Shown here one piece after another: positions 6,375 to 12,324 of a DNA stretch of 12,324 bases. The DNA comes from Pasteurellaceae bacterium (GTDB lineage: Bacteria > Pseudomonadota > Gammaproteobacteria > Enterobacterales > Pasteurellaceae): contig CAAELW010000033.1 in NCBI GenBank assembly GCA_900756875.1, positions 1 through 12,324 on the forward strand, in the 5' to 3' direction. Both the position numbers and the translations under genes were made by a program. Under the pieces are notes generated by a model, which did not search any database, was not told where the DNA came from, and worked only from the letters and a program-made list of their open reading frames with translations. Numbering within the stretch: the stretch's first letter is position 1; each line of letters opens with the position of its first letter.

Positions 6375-7061
6375 ATGACTGCAGAATTGAACTTTTTAGA
6401 TCTTTTTCTAAAAGCGAGTATCGTTGTTCAACTTGTAATTGTGATCTTAATTTCGTTCTCAATTATTTCTTGGGCAATCATCATTCAACGTAGCCGTATT
6501 TTGACGAGCGCGTTAAAAGAAGCGAACACTTTTGAAGATCGTTTCTGGTCTGGTGAAGATTTAAATAAACTTTATGATGGTTTATCTAATCGTCGTGAAG
6601 TATTGACTGGTAGCGAACAAATTTTCTTTGTCGGCTTTAAAGAATTTTCTCGTTTAAAACAAGTGAATGCGAATGCACCAGAAGCAATTATCAAGGGTAC
6701 GACTCGTGCGATGAACCTTGCGATGAATCGTGAAGTAGAAGCACTCGAAAGCCGTGTACCTTTCTTAGCAACTGTAGCTTCTGTAAGTCCATATATCGGT
6801 TTATTTGGTACCGTTTGGGGGATCATGCACGCATTTATGGCATTAAGTGGTGCGAAACAAGCAACATTACAAATGGTTGCTCCAGGTATCGCAGAAGCCT
6901 TGATCGCAACAGCAATCGGTCTGTTTGCGGCGATTCCAGCTGTAATGGCGTATAACCGTTTAAGCTTACGTGTAAATGCGATTGAACAAAATTATGGTAA
7001 CTTCATTGATGAATTCACCACAATTTTACATCGTCAAGCTTTTGGTAAAGCGCCCCATTAA
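6375..7061 (+). CDS. tolQ: Tol-Pal system proton channel protein TolQ
   Basis: TolQ forms, with TolR, the proton-driven stator in the inner membrane that energises TolA; it is homologous to ExbB and MotA. The 228-residue product (230 in E. coli) has three membrane helices, at about 14-37, 128-155 and 170-193. Thr146 (in GLFGTVWG) and Thr179 (in EALIATAIG) line up with E. coli T145 and T178, which face the channel. The large cytoplasmic loop between helices 1 and 2 is present. GGAG at 6365-6368, six bases upstream, supports the start. A hairpin built from paired uptake signals (7079-7111) separates it from tolR. Confidence 0.98.
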   Translation: MTAELNFLDLFLKASIVVQLVIVILISFSIISWAIIIQRSRILTSALKEANTFEDRFWSGEDLNKLYDGLSNRREVLTGSEQIFFVGFKEFSRLKQVNANAPEAIIKGTTRAMNLAMNREVEALESRVPFLATVASVSPYIGLFGTVWGIMHAFMALSGAKQATLQMVAPGIAEALIATAIGLFAAIPAVMAYNRLSLRVNAIEQNYGNFIDEFTTILHRQAFGKAPH

Positions 7062-7078
7062 AAATAAATGAAAAATTG

Positions 7079-7111
7079 ACCGCACTTCATAAATCAAACG
7101 AAAAGTGTGGT
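7079..7111. repeat. Inverted pair of DNA uptake signals between tolQ and tolR
   Basis: An exact ACCGCACTT (7079-7087) faces AAGTGTGGT (7103-7111), a copy with one C-to-T change that still pairs through one G-U. The nine-base arms enclose 15 bases, and the second copy is followed by GGATTTT, fitting the AT-rich tail of Haemophilus uptake signals. Such inverted pairs often act as terminators at gene ends in Haemophilus. Here the pair lies within an operon, so it may lower readthrough into tolR or just serve in DNA uptake. Confidence 0.75.
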
Positions 7112-7130
7112 GGATTTTAGCGAAGTTTTA

Positions 7131-7135
7131 GAGGA
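7131..7135 (+). promoter_or_regulatory. Ribosome binding site that sets the tolR start at 7140
   Basis: GAGGA lies four bases before ATG 7140. The upstream in-frame GTG at 7107 is inside the inverted uptake signal and has no ribosome site, so the 11-residue extension it would add is very unlikely to be made. Confidence 0.85.
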
Positions 7136-7139
7136 AATT

Positions 7140-7559
7140 ATGGCTCGTCGTCAGCGTAAAGACATTAAATCTGAAATTAACATCGTGCCATTTCTCGATG
7201 TTCTTTTAGTTTTAGTGTTAATTTTTATGGCAACCGCGCCGATTATCAGTCAGAGCGTTCAAGTGGAACTCCCTGATTCGGTGCAAAGTCAAAATGTATC
7301 AAATGAAGATAAAACACCAGTTATCTTAGAAGTAGCGGGTGTAGGGCAGTATTCGATTTCTATTGGTGGTCAACGCCAAGAAGGCCTTAACGAAGAAATG
7401 GTAACCCAATTATCAAAACAAGAATTTGATAAAGACAATAACACAATGTTCTTAGTGGGCGGAGCAAAAGATGTACCTTATGAAGAAGTGATTAAAGCAC
7501 TGAATTTACTACATCTTGCCGGCATTAAGTCTGTGGGTTTAATGACCAACCCAATTTAA
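7140..7559 (+). CDS. tolR: Tol-Pal system protein TolR
   Basis: TolR is the single-pass partner of TolQ, related to ExbD and MotB; its membrane-embedded Asp carries protons, and its periplasmic domain may contact peptidoglycan. From the ATG at 7140 the product is 139 residues (142 in E. coli), beginning MARRQRKDIKSEINIVPFLD, which aligns directly with the E. coli start. The single membrane helix is at about 15-34 with the essential Asp20 (E. coli D23). The periplasmic domain ends in the strongly conserved FLVGGAKDVPYEEVIKALN and GLMTNPI. The longer reading from GTG 7107 is rejected, because it starts inside an uptake signal. tolA follows after 18 bases. Confidence 0.96.
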   Translation: MARRQRKDIKSEINIVPFLDVLLVLVLIFMATAPIISQSVQVELPDSVQSQNVSNEDKTPVILEVAGVGQYSISIGGQRQEGLNEEMVTQLSKQEFDKDNNTMFLVGGAKDVPYEEVIKALNLLHLAGIKSVGLMTNPI

Positions 7560-7577
7560 GAATAAGTAGGTAAAACC

Positions 7578-8825
7578 GTGCAGAATAATCGACGAAAAAA
7601 ACGTGCAAATGAGTTTGTCATCTCTATTGCGATGCACCTTGCATTGTTTGGTTTGTTGATTTGGAGCTCTCTTTATCAAACCGTTGAAATAATGGGTGGT
7701 GGAGAAGGTGAAGGTGATGCCATGGGAGCTGTGATGGTCGATACTGGCAGCGCAGCACAGGAATGGGGACGTATTCAACAACAGAAAAAAGGTCAAACTG
7801 ATAAACAGAAAAAACCAGAACCTGTAGTCGAAGAGAAAAAACCAGAGCCTGAACCTGAACCAAATCAGCAAGAAATTGCGAAACAAGAAGAGATTAAGCG
7901 TCAGCAGGAAATTCAACGTCAAAAAGAACTTGAAAAACAAAAGCAGCAAGAAATTGAAAAGCAAAAACAGCAACAAGAACTTGCTCGTCAAGAGGCGTTA
8001 GAAAAGCAGAAACAAGCTGAAGAAGCGAAAGCTAAACAAGCAGCTGAAGCAGCGAAGTTAAAAGCTGATGCAGAAGCGAAACGTTTAGCGGCAGCAGCTA
8101 AACAGGCTGAGGAAGAGGCAAAAGCTAAAGCACAAGCCGAAGCTCAAAAAGCGAAAGAAAAAGCTGAAGCAGATGCTAAAGCGAAGGCTGAGGCAAAAGC
8201 GAAAGCCGATGCTGAAGCAAAAGCGAAGGCTAAGGCAGAAGCAGATGCTAAAGCGAAAGCTGAGGCTGATGCAAAAGCGAAAGCAGATGCTGAGGCGAAA
8301 GCGAAGGCTGAAGCAAAAGCTAAAGCGGATGCAGAAGCAAAAGCAAAAGCTAAAGCAGATGCAGAAGCGAAAGCGAAGGCTGATGCAAAAGCAAAAGCTG
8401 ATGCAGCAAAACGTAAAGCAGATCAAGCAGCTTTAGATGACTTCATGAATGGCGGTGATGTCGGTGGTGGTAGCGCATCTAAAGGTGGTAATGCAAATAA
8501 AGGTGGTACACAAGGTAGTGGTGCAGGACTTGGTGCTGGAGATGGTGGTAAAGTTGGTGATCAATATGCAGGTGTCATTAAACGTGAAATTCAACGCCGT
8601 TTCTTAAAAGACCCAAGCTTTGCTGGTAAAGTTTGTAGCATTAAAATCCAGCTCGGTCGAGATGGTACTATTTTAGGCTATCAACGTGTTTCTGGACCTG
8701 ATGATATTTGTACTGCAGCATTAAGTGCGGTCGCTAGAACGAAAAAAGTTCCAGCAGCACCATCTGATGCTATTTATGAGAAATATAAAGCGCCGACTAT
8801 CGATTTTGATATCAATGCTCGATAA
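7578..8825 (+). CDS. tolA: Tol-Pal system protein TolA
   Basis: TolA is the long inner-membrane-anchored protein that carries TolQR energy across the periplasm to TolB and Pal. The product has 415 residues (421 in E. coli) and starts at GTG; the frame has a stop at 7563 and no other start between, and AGG (7568-7570) lies seven bases upstream. Domain I has a membrane helix at 13-33 with the Ser16-x3-His20 pair that contacts TolQ. Domain II, about 65-285, is a long Ala/Lys/Glu/Gln-rich helix, very repetitive from 191 to 276. A Gly-rich linker (292-327) leads to domain III (328-415), with Cys353 and Cys378 matching the conserved disulfide. An exact uptake signal (8723-8731) lies within domain III codons. 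Confidence 0.97.
   Translation: MQNNRRKKRANEFVISIAMHLALFGLLIWSSLYQTVEIMGGGEGEGDAMGAVMVDTGSAAQEWGRIQQQKKGQTDKQKKPEPVVEEKKPEPEPEPNQQEIAKQEEIKRQQEIQRQKELEKQKQQEIEKQKQQQELARQEALEKQKQAEEAKAKQAAEAAKLKADAEAKRLAAAAKQAEEEAKAKAQAEAQKAKEKAEADAKAKAEAKAKADAEAKAKAKAEADAKAKAEADAKAKADAEAKAKAEAKAKADAEAKAKAKADAEAKAKADAKAKADAAKRKADQAALDDFMNGGDVGGGSASKGGNANKGGTQGSGAGLGAGDGGKVGDQYAGVIKREIQRRFLKDPSFAGKVCSIKIQLGRDGTILGYQRVSGPDDICTAALSAVARTKKVPAAPSDAIYEKYKAPTIDFDINAR
8148..8405 (+). repeat. Ala-Lys-rich coding repeat in TolA domain II
   Basis: These 86 codons encode degenerate AKAKADAE/AKAEAKAK units. Residues 201-220 and 241-260 are identical in protein (20 of 20) exactly 40 residues apart, while their DNA differs at about eight silent positions out of 60. 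This suggests an older 120-base duplication held by protein-level selection, or simply low complexity. Such a tract can change length by recombination or slippage. Confidence 0.85.
8723..8731 (+). repeat. DNA uptake signal sequence in tolA
   Basis: Exact AAGTGCGGT, in the opposite orientation relative to its gene, so it is read as Leu-Ser-Ala-Val in TolA domain III instead of Thr-Ala-Leu. Confidence 0.9.
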
Positions 8826-8866
8826 TCGGTTTTAGGAAAGTAACAACGTTAAAATAAGGTGATTAA

Positions 8867-10150
8867 ATGAAATTGATCAAACGTGTTATGGGGCTATTTG
8901 TAGTGATGTTTGCATTTGCAAGCACAGCAATGGCAGAAGATGAAGTTCGAATTGTGATTGATGAAGGTGTTGATGGCGCTCGTCCTATCGCAGTTGTTCC
9001 TTTCGCAGGTTCTGCACCTGAAAATATTGGTCAAATTGTTGCAGATGACTTACGTAATAGTGGTAAATTTAACCCAATTCCAGTAAGCCAAATGCCACAA
9101 CAACCAACGACTGCAGCTGAAGTGAAACCAGAAGCTTGGACTGCTTTAGGTATTGATGCGGTTGTGGTAGGCCAAGTGACATCAACTGGTAGCGGTTATA
9201 ACATTTCTTACCAATTGGTTGATACTGTAGGTGCATCAGGTACACCTGGTGCCGTACTTGCGCAAAATAGTTATACCGTGACTAATAAATGGTTGCGTTA
9301 CGGTGCGCACACTGTGAGTGATGAAGTATTTGAAAAATTAACTGGTATTCGTGGTGCATTCAGAACGCGTATCGCTTATGTGGTGCAAAAAAATGGTGGC
9401 TCACAACCTTATGAAGTTCGTGTAGCAGATTATGATGGTTACAATCAATTTATCGTCAATCGTAGCTCACAACCAATTATGTCTCCAGCTTGGTCTCCAG
9501 ATGGTAAACGTTTAGCGTATGTATCTTTTGAGAATAAAAAATCACAACTTGTAGTACAAGACTTAGGTTCTGGTTCTCGTAAAGTAGTCGCTTCTTTCCC
9601 TGGACATAACGGTGCACCAGCATTCTCTCCAGACGGTTCTAAACTCGCATTTGCTTCTTCACAAGATGGTTTATTAAACATCTATGTAATGGGCTCAAAT
9701 GGTGGTACACCGACTCAATTAACTCGCGGTGCGGGTAATAATACAGAACCATCATGGTCTCCAGATGGTAGCTCAATTCTCTTTACTTCAGATAGAGGTG
9801 GTTCACCACAAGTTTATCGCATGAGTGCAAGCGGCGGTGCTGCATCTCCAGTTGGTGGTCGTGGTAGTGCGCAAATCAGTAGTGATGGTAAAACACTTGT
9901 GATGATCAACGGTAATAACAATGTGGTGAAACAAGATCTCACCAGCGGTAGTTCTGAAGTATTAAGTACATCTTTCTTAGGTGAAAGCCCAAGTATTTCT
10001 CCTAATGGTATCATGATTATTTACAGCTCTACACAAGGGCTAGGAAAGGTGTTACAATTAGTTTCTGCAGATGGTCGCTTTAAAGCGAGTCTTCCAGGAA
10101 GTAATGGCCAAGTGAAATTTCCAGCTTGGTCTCCATACTTGACTAAATAA
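8867..10150 (+). CDS. tolB: Tol-Pal system beta-propeller protein TolB
   Basis: TolB is the periplasmic protein that binds Pal and, through its N-terminus, TolA, controlling whether Pal is free to hold peptidoglycan. The 427-residue product begins with a signal peptide cleaved after AMA (residue 23) to give EDEVRIVID. Residues 24 to about 160 form the alpha/beta domain ([19 protein letters not shown]). Residues from about 165 form a six-bladed propeller with repeats AWSPDG (208-213), AFSPDG (252-257), SWSPDG (296-301), SISPNG (376-381) and the final AWSPY (420-424). AAGGTG (8856-8861) lies five bases before the ATG. The gap to tolA is 41 bases. Its last codons hold a candidate promoter for pal. 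Confidence 0.98.
   Translation: MKLIKRVMGLFVVMFAFASTAMAEDEVRIVIDEGVDGARPIAVVPFAGSAPENIGQIVADDLRNSGKFNPIPVSQMPQQPTTAAEVKPEAWTALGIDAVVVGQVTSTGSGYNISYQLVDTVGASGTPGAVLAQNSYTVTNKWLRYGAHTVSDEVFEKLTGIRGAFRTRIAYVVQKNGGSQPYEVRVADYDGYNQFIVNRSSQPIMSPAWSPDGKRLAYVSFENKKSQLVVQDLGSGSRKVVASFPGHNGAPAFSPDGSKLAFASSQDGLLNIYVMGSNGGTPTQLTRGAGNNTEPSWSPDGSSILFTSDRGGSPQVYRMSASGGAASPVGGRGSAQISSDGKTLVMINGNNNVVKQDLTSGSSEVLSTSFLGESPSISPNGIMIIYSSTQGLGKVLQLVSADGRFKASLPGSNGQVKFPAWSPYLTK
10030..10058 (+). promoter_or_regulatory. Candidate internal promoter for pal inside tolB
   Basis: TACACA (10030-10035, 4/6 match to -35) is followed after 17 bases by TACAAT (10053-10058, 5/6 match to -10). The -10 is preceded by TG at 10050-10051, giving an extended -10. 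The start would be near 10065, about 110 bases before the pal ATG. A separate promoter would explain how Pal/P6 can be far more abundant than the Tol motor. This is inference from sequence only. Confidence 0.4.
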
Positions 10151-10162
10151 AAAAACTCATTG

Positions 10163-10167
10163 AGGAG
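10163..10167 (+). promoter_or_regulatory. Ribosome binding site that sets the pal start at 10175
   Basis: AGGAG lies seven bases before ATG 10175. The in-frame TTG at 10160 lies just before this site and would add five residues (MRRNL) ahead of a standard lipoprotein signal, so it is not a credible start. Confidence 0.9.
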
Positions 10168-10174
10168 AAATCTA

Positions 10175-10642
10175 ATGAACAAATTTGTTAAATCATTATT
10201 AGTTGCTGGTTCAGTAGCTGCATTAGCAGCATGTAGCTCATCAAACAATGATGCAGCAGGCAACGGTGCTAACAACGGTCAAACTTTCGGTGGTTACTCT
10301 GTTGAAGATCTTCAACAACGTTACAACACCGTTTACTTCGGTTTCGACAAATTCAACATCGAAGGTGAATACGTTCAAATCTTAGATGCTCACGCTGCAT
10401 ACTTAAATGCAACTCCAGCTTCTAAAGTTGTTGTTGAAGGTAACACTGACGAACGTGGTACTCCAGAGTACAACATCGCTTTAGGTCAACGTCGTGCTGA
10501 CGCAGTTAAAGGTTTCTTAACAGGTAAAGGTGTTGACGCTGGTAAAGTATCAACTGTTTCTTACGGTGAAGAAAAACCTGCAGTGTTAGGTCACGATGAA
10601 GCAGCATACTCTAAAAACCGTCGTGCAGTGTTAGCATACTAA
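10175..10642 (+). CDS. pal: Peptidoglycan-associated outer-membrane lipoprotein Pal (P6)
   Basis: Pal anchors the outer membrane to peptidoglycan and is a partner of TolB and TolA; in Haemophilus it is the abundant antigen P6. From ATG 10175 it has 155 residues (153 in H. influenzae P6, by memory). The lipobox LAAC places the lipidated Cys at 20, followed by Ser, a signal for outer-membrane sorting. A flexible linker (21-36) leads to the OmpA-like domain, with VYFGFDK (53-59) and the peptidoglycan-binding stretch [12 protein letters not shown] (89-100), then LGQRRADAV. Codons are strongly biased (TTC, TAC, AAC, ATC, CGT), unlike ybgE or ybgC, as expected for a highly expressed gene. A strong terminator follows, and cpoB is not present after it. 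Confidence 0.98.
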   Translation: MNKFVKSLLVAGSVAALAACSSSNNDAAGNGANNGQTFGGYSVEDLQQRYNTVYFGFDKFNIEGEYVQILDAHAAYLNATPASKVVVEGNTDERGTPEYNIALGQRRADAVKGFLTGKGVDAGKVSTVSYGEEKPAVLGHDEAAYSKNRRAVLAY

Positions 10643-10666
10643 TTTTTAGAGAATTTTGATTCTTAG

Positions 10667-10698
10667 AAAAAGGGAGAGTAGAAATACTCTCCTTTTTT
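10667..10698 (+). terminator. Strong Rho-independent terminator after pal
   Basis: GGAGAGTA (10673-10680) and TACTCTCC (10685-10692) form an 8-base-pair stem closed by a GAAA tetraloop. The stem extends by one G-U and an A-run/T-run, and six T residues follow (10693-10698). It ends the tol-pal transcript 25 bases after the pal stop. Confidence 0.95.
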
Positions 10699-10767
10699 AT
10701 TTGTTCTAAGATATTGGCACAAATTGACGAGTATTCGCGCAATTAACACAATTTCTTCAGATTTTTC

Positions 10768-10795
10768 TTGCGTCAGAAAATAAAATCGGTAATAT
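10768..10795 (+). promoter_or_regulatory. Candidate promoter for the tRNA-Lys cluster
   Basis: TTGCGT (10768-10773) is spaced 16 bases from TAATAT (10790-10795), followed by the more GC-rich ACGCACC, as in stable-RNA promoters. The start near 10802 would give a leader of about 17 bases. An upstream alternative is TTGACG-17-CACAAT, beginning at about 10727. Confidence 0.45.
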
Positions 10796-10818
10796 ACGCA
10801 CCTGTTACGAAACGATGT

Positions 10819-10894
10819 GGGTCGTTAGCTCAGTCGGTAGAGCAGCGGACTTTTAATCCGTTGGTCGAAGGTTCGAATCCTTCACGACCCACCA
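10819..10894 (+). tRNA. tRNA-Lys (anticodon UUU), copy 1
   Basis: This 76-base tRNA has its CCA encoded. The acceptor arms GGGTCGT and ACGACCC pair fully. The D arm is GCTC/GAGC, the anticodon loop is CTTTTAA with anticodon TTT at 10852-10854, and the T arm GAAGG-TTCGAAT-CCTTC is complete. It reads lysine codons AAA and AAG. It is identical to the copy at 10920-10995. Confidence 0.98.
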
Positions 10895-10919
10895 CTTTTA
10901 TTTCGAAGAATTCCCAAAT

Positions 10920-10995
10920 GGGTCGTTAGCTCAGTCGGTAGAGCAGCGGACTTTTAATCCGTTGGTCGAAGGTTCGAATCCTTCACGACCCACCA
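10920..10995 (+). tRNA. tRNA-Lys (anticodon UUU), copy 2
   Basis: All 76 bases are identical to the first copy, which ends 25 bases upstream; the flanking sequence differs. The anticodon TTT is at 10953-10955. The identical copies and short spacers suggest one precursor transcript and tandem duplication. The block corresponds to the lysine tRNA cluster that lies after pal-cpoB in E. coli. Confidence 0.98.
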
Positions 10996-11025
10996 TCTAT
11001 TTTACAGATCATTATTTAACCGGTT

Positions 11026-11101
11026 GGGTTGTTAGCTCAGTTGGTAGAGCAGCGGACTCTTAATCCGTCGGTCGAGAGTTCGAGTCTCTCACAGCCCACC
11101 A
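11026..11101 (+). tRNA. tRNA-Lys (anticodon CUU)
   Basis: This 76-base tRNA is related to the other two but diverged in the acceptor stem (GGGTTGT/ACAGCCC), D loop, variable region and T stem (GAGAG/CTCTC). All stems still pair, with one T-G at 4-69. The anticodon loop is CTCTTAA, so the anticodon is CTT (11059-11061), specific for AAG. U35 and U36, the main lysyl-tRNA synthetase identity bases, are kept. E. coli has only UUU lysine tRNAs. It lies 30 bases after copy 2 and is probably co-transcribed. No clear terminator follows. Confidence 0.96.
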
Positions 11102-11188
11102 GTCAACAAGTTATTCCTTCTGTTTGTTAATAAATTTACAAAAAAGTAAAATATTTTTAAAATTCTTGACTATATTTGGCGGTTATTA

Positions 11189-11197
11189 TGGTAGAAT
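11189..11197 (+). promoter_or_regulatory. Candidate extended -10 promoter of trmJ
   Basis: TGGTAGAAT is an extended -10 element (TG, one base, then TAGAAT, 5/6). TTGACT at 11166-11171 is a good -35 hexamer but stands 20 bases from the -10, longer than ideal. An A/T-rich stretch (11141-11165) could act as an UP element. The start near 11204 leaves a leader of about 20 bases. Confidence 0.45.
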
Positions 11198-11223
11198 ATC
11201 CACAAAGTTAAGTCGGGCATAAA

Positions 11224-11943
11224 ATGTTACAAAATATTCGAATTGTTTTGGTTGAAACATCACATAGCGGGAACATCGGTTCAGCGGCGCGTGCAATGAA
11301 AACGATGGGATTATCTAATCTTTATTTGGTCTCGCCAAAATCGGTGGATGAACAATCTATTGCATTAGCTGCAGGCGCTGATGATGTTGTACGTAATGCC
11401 CATATTGTTGATACTTTTGAACAAGCAATAGAAGATTGCTCATTAGTAATTGGGACCAGCGCGAGATTACGCCATTTACAGAGTACACTGATTGAGCCAA
11501 GAGAATGTGCGGAGAAAGCCAGTATACATCAAGGCCAAGTGGCGGTCGTATTCGGTCGTGAGCGCATCGGGCTCACAAATGAAGAATTACTTAAATGTCA
11601 TTATCATTTAAATATCCCTGCTAATCCTGAATATTCTTCGCTGAATTTAGCGATGGCAGTTCAGTTGATAAGTTATGAAATACGAATGGCATTTTTAGCA
11701 AAAGATAAAACGGAAAGTACACTTTCTACAATAGAAAATATCTATCCGACAGCGCAAGAAATGGAGTATTTTTTTGCACATACGGAACAGGTATATCAAT
11801 CTCTTGGTTTTATTCAAAATCAAGGGGTTATAAAAAAGTTAAGACGACTTTATAACCGTTCTTCTCTCGAAAAAAATGAATTAAATATTTTGCGAGGAAT
11901 GTTAAGTGCAGTTGAAAAACGCCTTAATCTGCAAAAAGAGTAA
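11224..11943 (+). CDS. trmJ: tRNA (cytidine/uridine-32-2'-O)-methyltransferase TrmJ
   Basis: TrmJ uses S-adenosylmethionine to methylate the ribose of nucleotide 32 in the anticodon loop of several tRNAs. The 239-residue product (246 in E. coli) has the knotted SPOUT fold signatures: motif 1 [22 protein letters not shown] (8-29, with Asn17 and Arg23), motif 2 [15 protein letters not shown] (108-122) and motif 3 [18 protein letters not shown] (131-148). A helical C-terminal tail (about 175-239) follows. The ribosome site before ATG 11224 is weak. It follows the tRNA-Lys genes and precedes iscR by 59 bases; the trmJ-iscR order is also found in E. coli. A near-match uptake signal (AAGTGCAGT) lies near the end of the gene. 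Confidence 0.96.
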   Translation: MLQNIRIVLVETSHSGNIGSAARAMKTMGLSNLYLVSPKSVDEQSIALAAGADDVVRNAHIVDTFEQAIEDCSLVIGTSARLRHLQSTLIEPRECAEKASIHQGQVAVVFGRERIGLTNEELLKCHYHLNIPANPEYSSLNLAMAVQLISYEIRMAFLAKDKTESTLSTIENIYPTAQEMEYFFAHTEQVYQSLGFIQNQGVIKKLRRLYNRSSLEKNELNILRGMLSAVEKRLNLQKE

Positions 11944-11966
11944 AATTGACTATCATAGTCAGATAG
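11942..11966. promoter_or_regulatory. IscR type 1 binding site before iscR
   Basis: The 25 bases follow the pattern of E. coli type 1 IscR sites: AAAATT, GACT, ATCAT, AGTC, AGATAG, compared with ATASYY-GACT-RWWWY-AGTC-RRSTAT. Both central GACT and AGTC blocks are exact. The site overlaps TTGACT (11946-11951), a good -35, which pairs with TAAACT (11968-11973) at 16 bases. [2Fe-2S]-IscR bound here would repress its own operon when clusters are plentiful. Confidence 0.75.
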
Positions 11967-12002
11967 GTAAACTACCCAGATGGCGATTTATAGGGATGCT
12001 TT

Positions 12003-12324
12003 ATGAAACTAACATCTAAAGGACGATATGCGGTTACCGCAATTTTAGATATCGCACTACACGCAGGAACAAATCCAGTTTGTTTAGCGGATATCTCAGA
12101 ACGTCAAAGTATTTCACTTTCTTATCTTGAGCAATTATTTGCCAAATTGCGTCGTGGTGGATTAGTAAAAAGCGTTCGCGGCCCAGGTGGTGGCTATCGT
12201 TTAGCGTTACCGACAGATCAAATTTCTATCGGTATGGTGATTTCAGCCGTAAATGAGAACATTAATGTCACAAGATGCCTTGGTAAAGGAAATTGTAAAG
12301 GTGGAGTGGAGTGTTTAACTCATA
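12003..12324 (+). CDS. iscR: Fe-S cluster assembly transcription factor IscR (3' end outside window)
   Basis: IscR is an Rrf2-family winged-helix regulator that holds a [2Fe-2S] cluster and adjusts Fe-S assembly genes to need. The frame has 107 complete codons and runs off the window. It starts [20 protein letters not shown], the typical Rrf2 N-terminus; the DNA-reading part spans about 28-65 ([29 protein letters not shown]). Cluster ligands Cys92, Cys98, Cys104 and His107 are all present at the same numbers as in E. coli IscR. AGGGA (11992-11996) lies six bases before the ATG. The iscSUA genes would be expected beyond the window. Confidence 0.97.
   Translation, partial: MKLTSKGRYAVTAILDIALHAGTNPVCLADISERQSISLSYLEQLFAKLRRGGLVKSVRGPGGGYRLALPTDQISIGMVISAVNENINVTRCLGKGNCKGGVECLTH

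Noticed and set aside
7107..7139. GTG start giving TolR an 11-residue N-terminal extension
   Set aside because: The GTG lies within an uptake signal and has no ribosome site; ATG 7140 has GAGGA and gives the family-typical N-terminus.
7539..7991. Minus-strand open frame of 150 codons opposite tolA, rich in Leu/Phe
   Set aside because: It mirrors the Lys/Gln/Glu-rich codons of TolA; the composition is an antisense artefact.
8148..8405. Possible CRISPR-like array
   Set aside because: Repeats are in frame, have no unique spacers and encode the TolA helix.
8085..8436. Further long frames on both strands over the TolA repeat (Cys/Phe-rich antisense, Lys/Gln-rich in a shifted frame)
   Set aside because: They arise from the repetitive codons of the real gene, with no start signals and no sensible protein.
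10160..10174. TTG start adding MRRNL to Pal
   Set aside because: It lies just before the AGGAG ribosome site, and ATG 10175 gives the standard lipoprotein signal.
9445..10275. Minus-strand frames opposite tolB and pal
   Set aside because: They are antisense to well-conserved genes, with no start signals.
11102..11165. Terminator after the third tRNA
   Set aside because: Only weak pairing is visible (AACAA/TTGTT) and there is no hairpin with a U tract; readthrough into trmJ is possible.
1..12324. A wholly new biological system or mobile island in this window
   Set aside because: Apart from one small secreted protein, every gene is a recognised core family in conserved order; no integrase, transposase, attachment repeat or composition break was seen.

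Overview
The window looks like a chromosomal core segment of a Pasteurellaceae bacterium, most likely Haemophilus (an H. parainfluenzae-like species is my guess). Three things support this. The DNA is AT-rich. The 9-base Haemophilus-type DNA uptake signal AAGTGCGGT/ACCGCACTT occurs six times exactly, plus near-matches. The Pal protein is close to Haemophilus outer-membrane protein P6. No mobile element, phage, CRISPR array or defence locus is visible, and I found no wholly new system. What is worth a second look is mostly regulation, one microprotein and one tRNA.

Layout. (1) Positions 1-1898 hold the end of ruvC, then ruvA and ruvB: the Holliday-junction resolvase and branch-migration motor, with a LexA/SOS-box-like site before ruvA. 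(2) A perfect 30-base palindrome separates ruvB from a convergent minus-strand gene for a small predicted secreted protein of unknown function (1955-2275). (3) A 390-460 base AT-rich non-coding stretch carries a consensus FNR box and other candidate sites ahead of cydA. (4) cydA, cydB, cydX and ybgE (2735-5854) encode cytochrome bd oxidase, its 32-residue small subunit (too short for most gene callers) and an accessory membrane protein. (5) ybgC, tolQ, tolR, tolA, tolB and pal (5926-10642) encode the Tol-Pal envelope machine. A strong terminator follows pal. (6) Three tRNA-Lys genes follow, two identical with anticodon UUU and one with CUU. (7) trmJ (tRNA 2'-O-methyltransferase) is followed by iscR, cut by the window edge, with an IscR-type operator between them.

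How the parts work together. CydABX is a high-oxygen-affinity quinol oxidase, and the FNR-like site fits oxygen-responsive control. TolQRA is a proton-motive-force-driven inner-membrane motor acting through TolA on periplasmic TolB and the lipoprotein Pal to keep the outer membrane attached during division. The order cydABX-ybgE-ybgC-tolQRAB-pal-tRNA-Lys matches E. coli, except that cpoB is missing between pal and the tRNAs and trmJ-iscR follows instead of nadA. Two start codons should be set inside the longest open frames: tolR at 7140 and pal at 10175.
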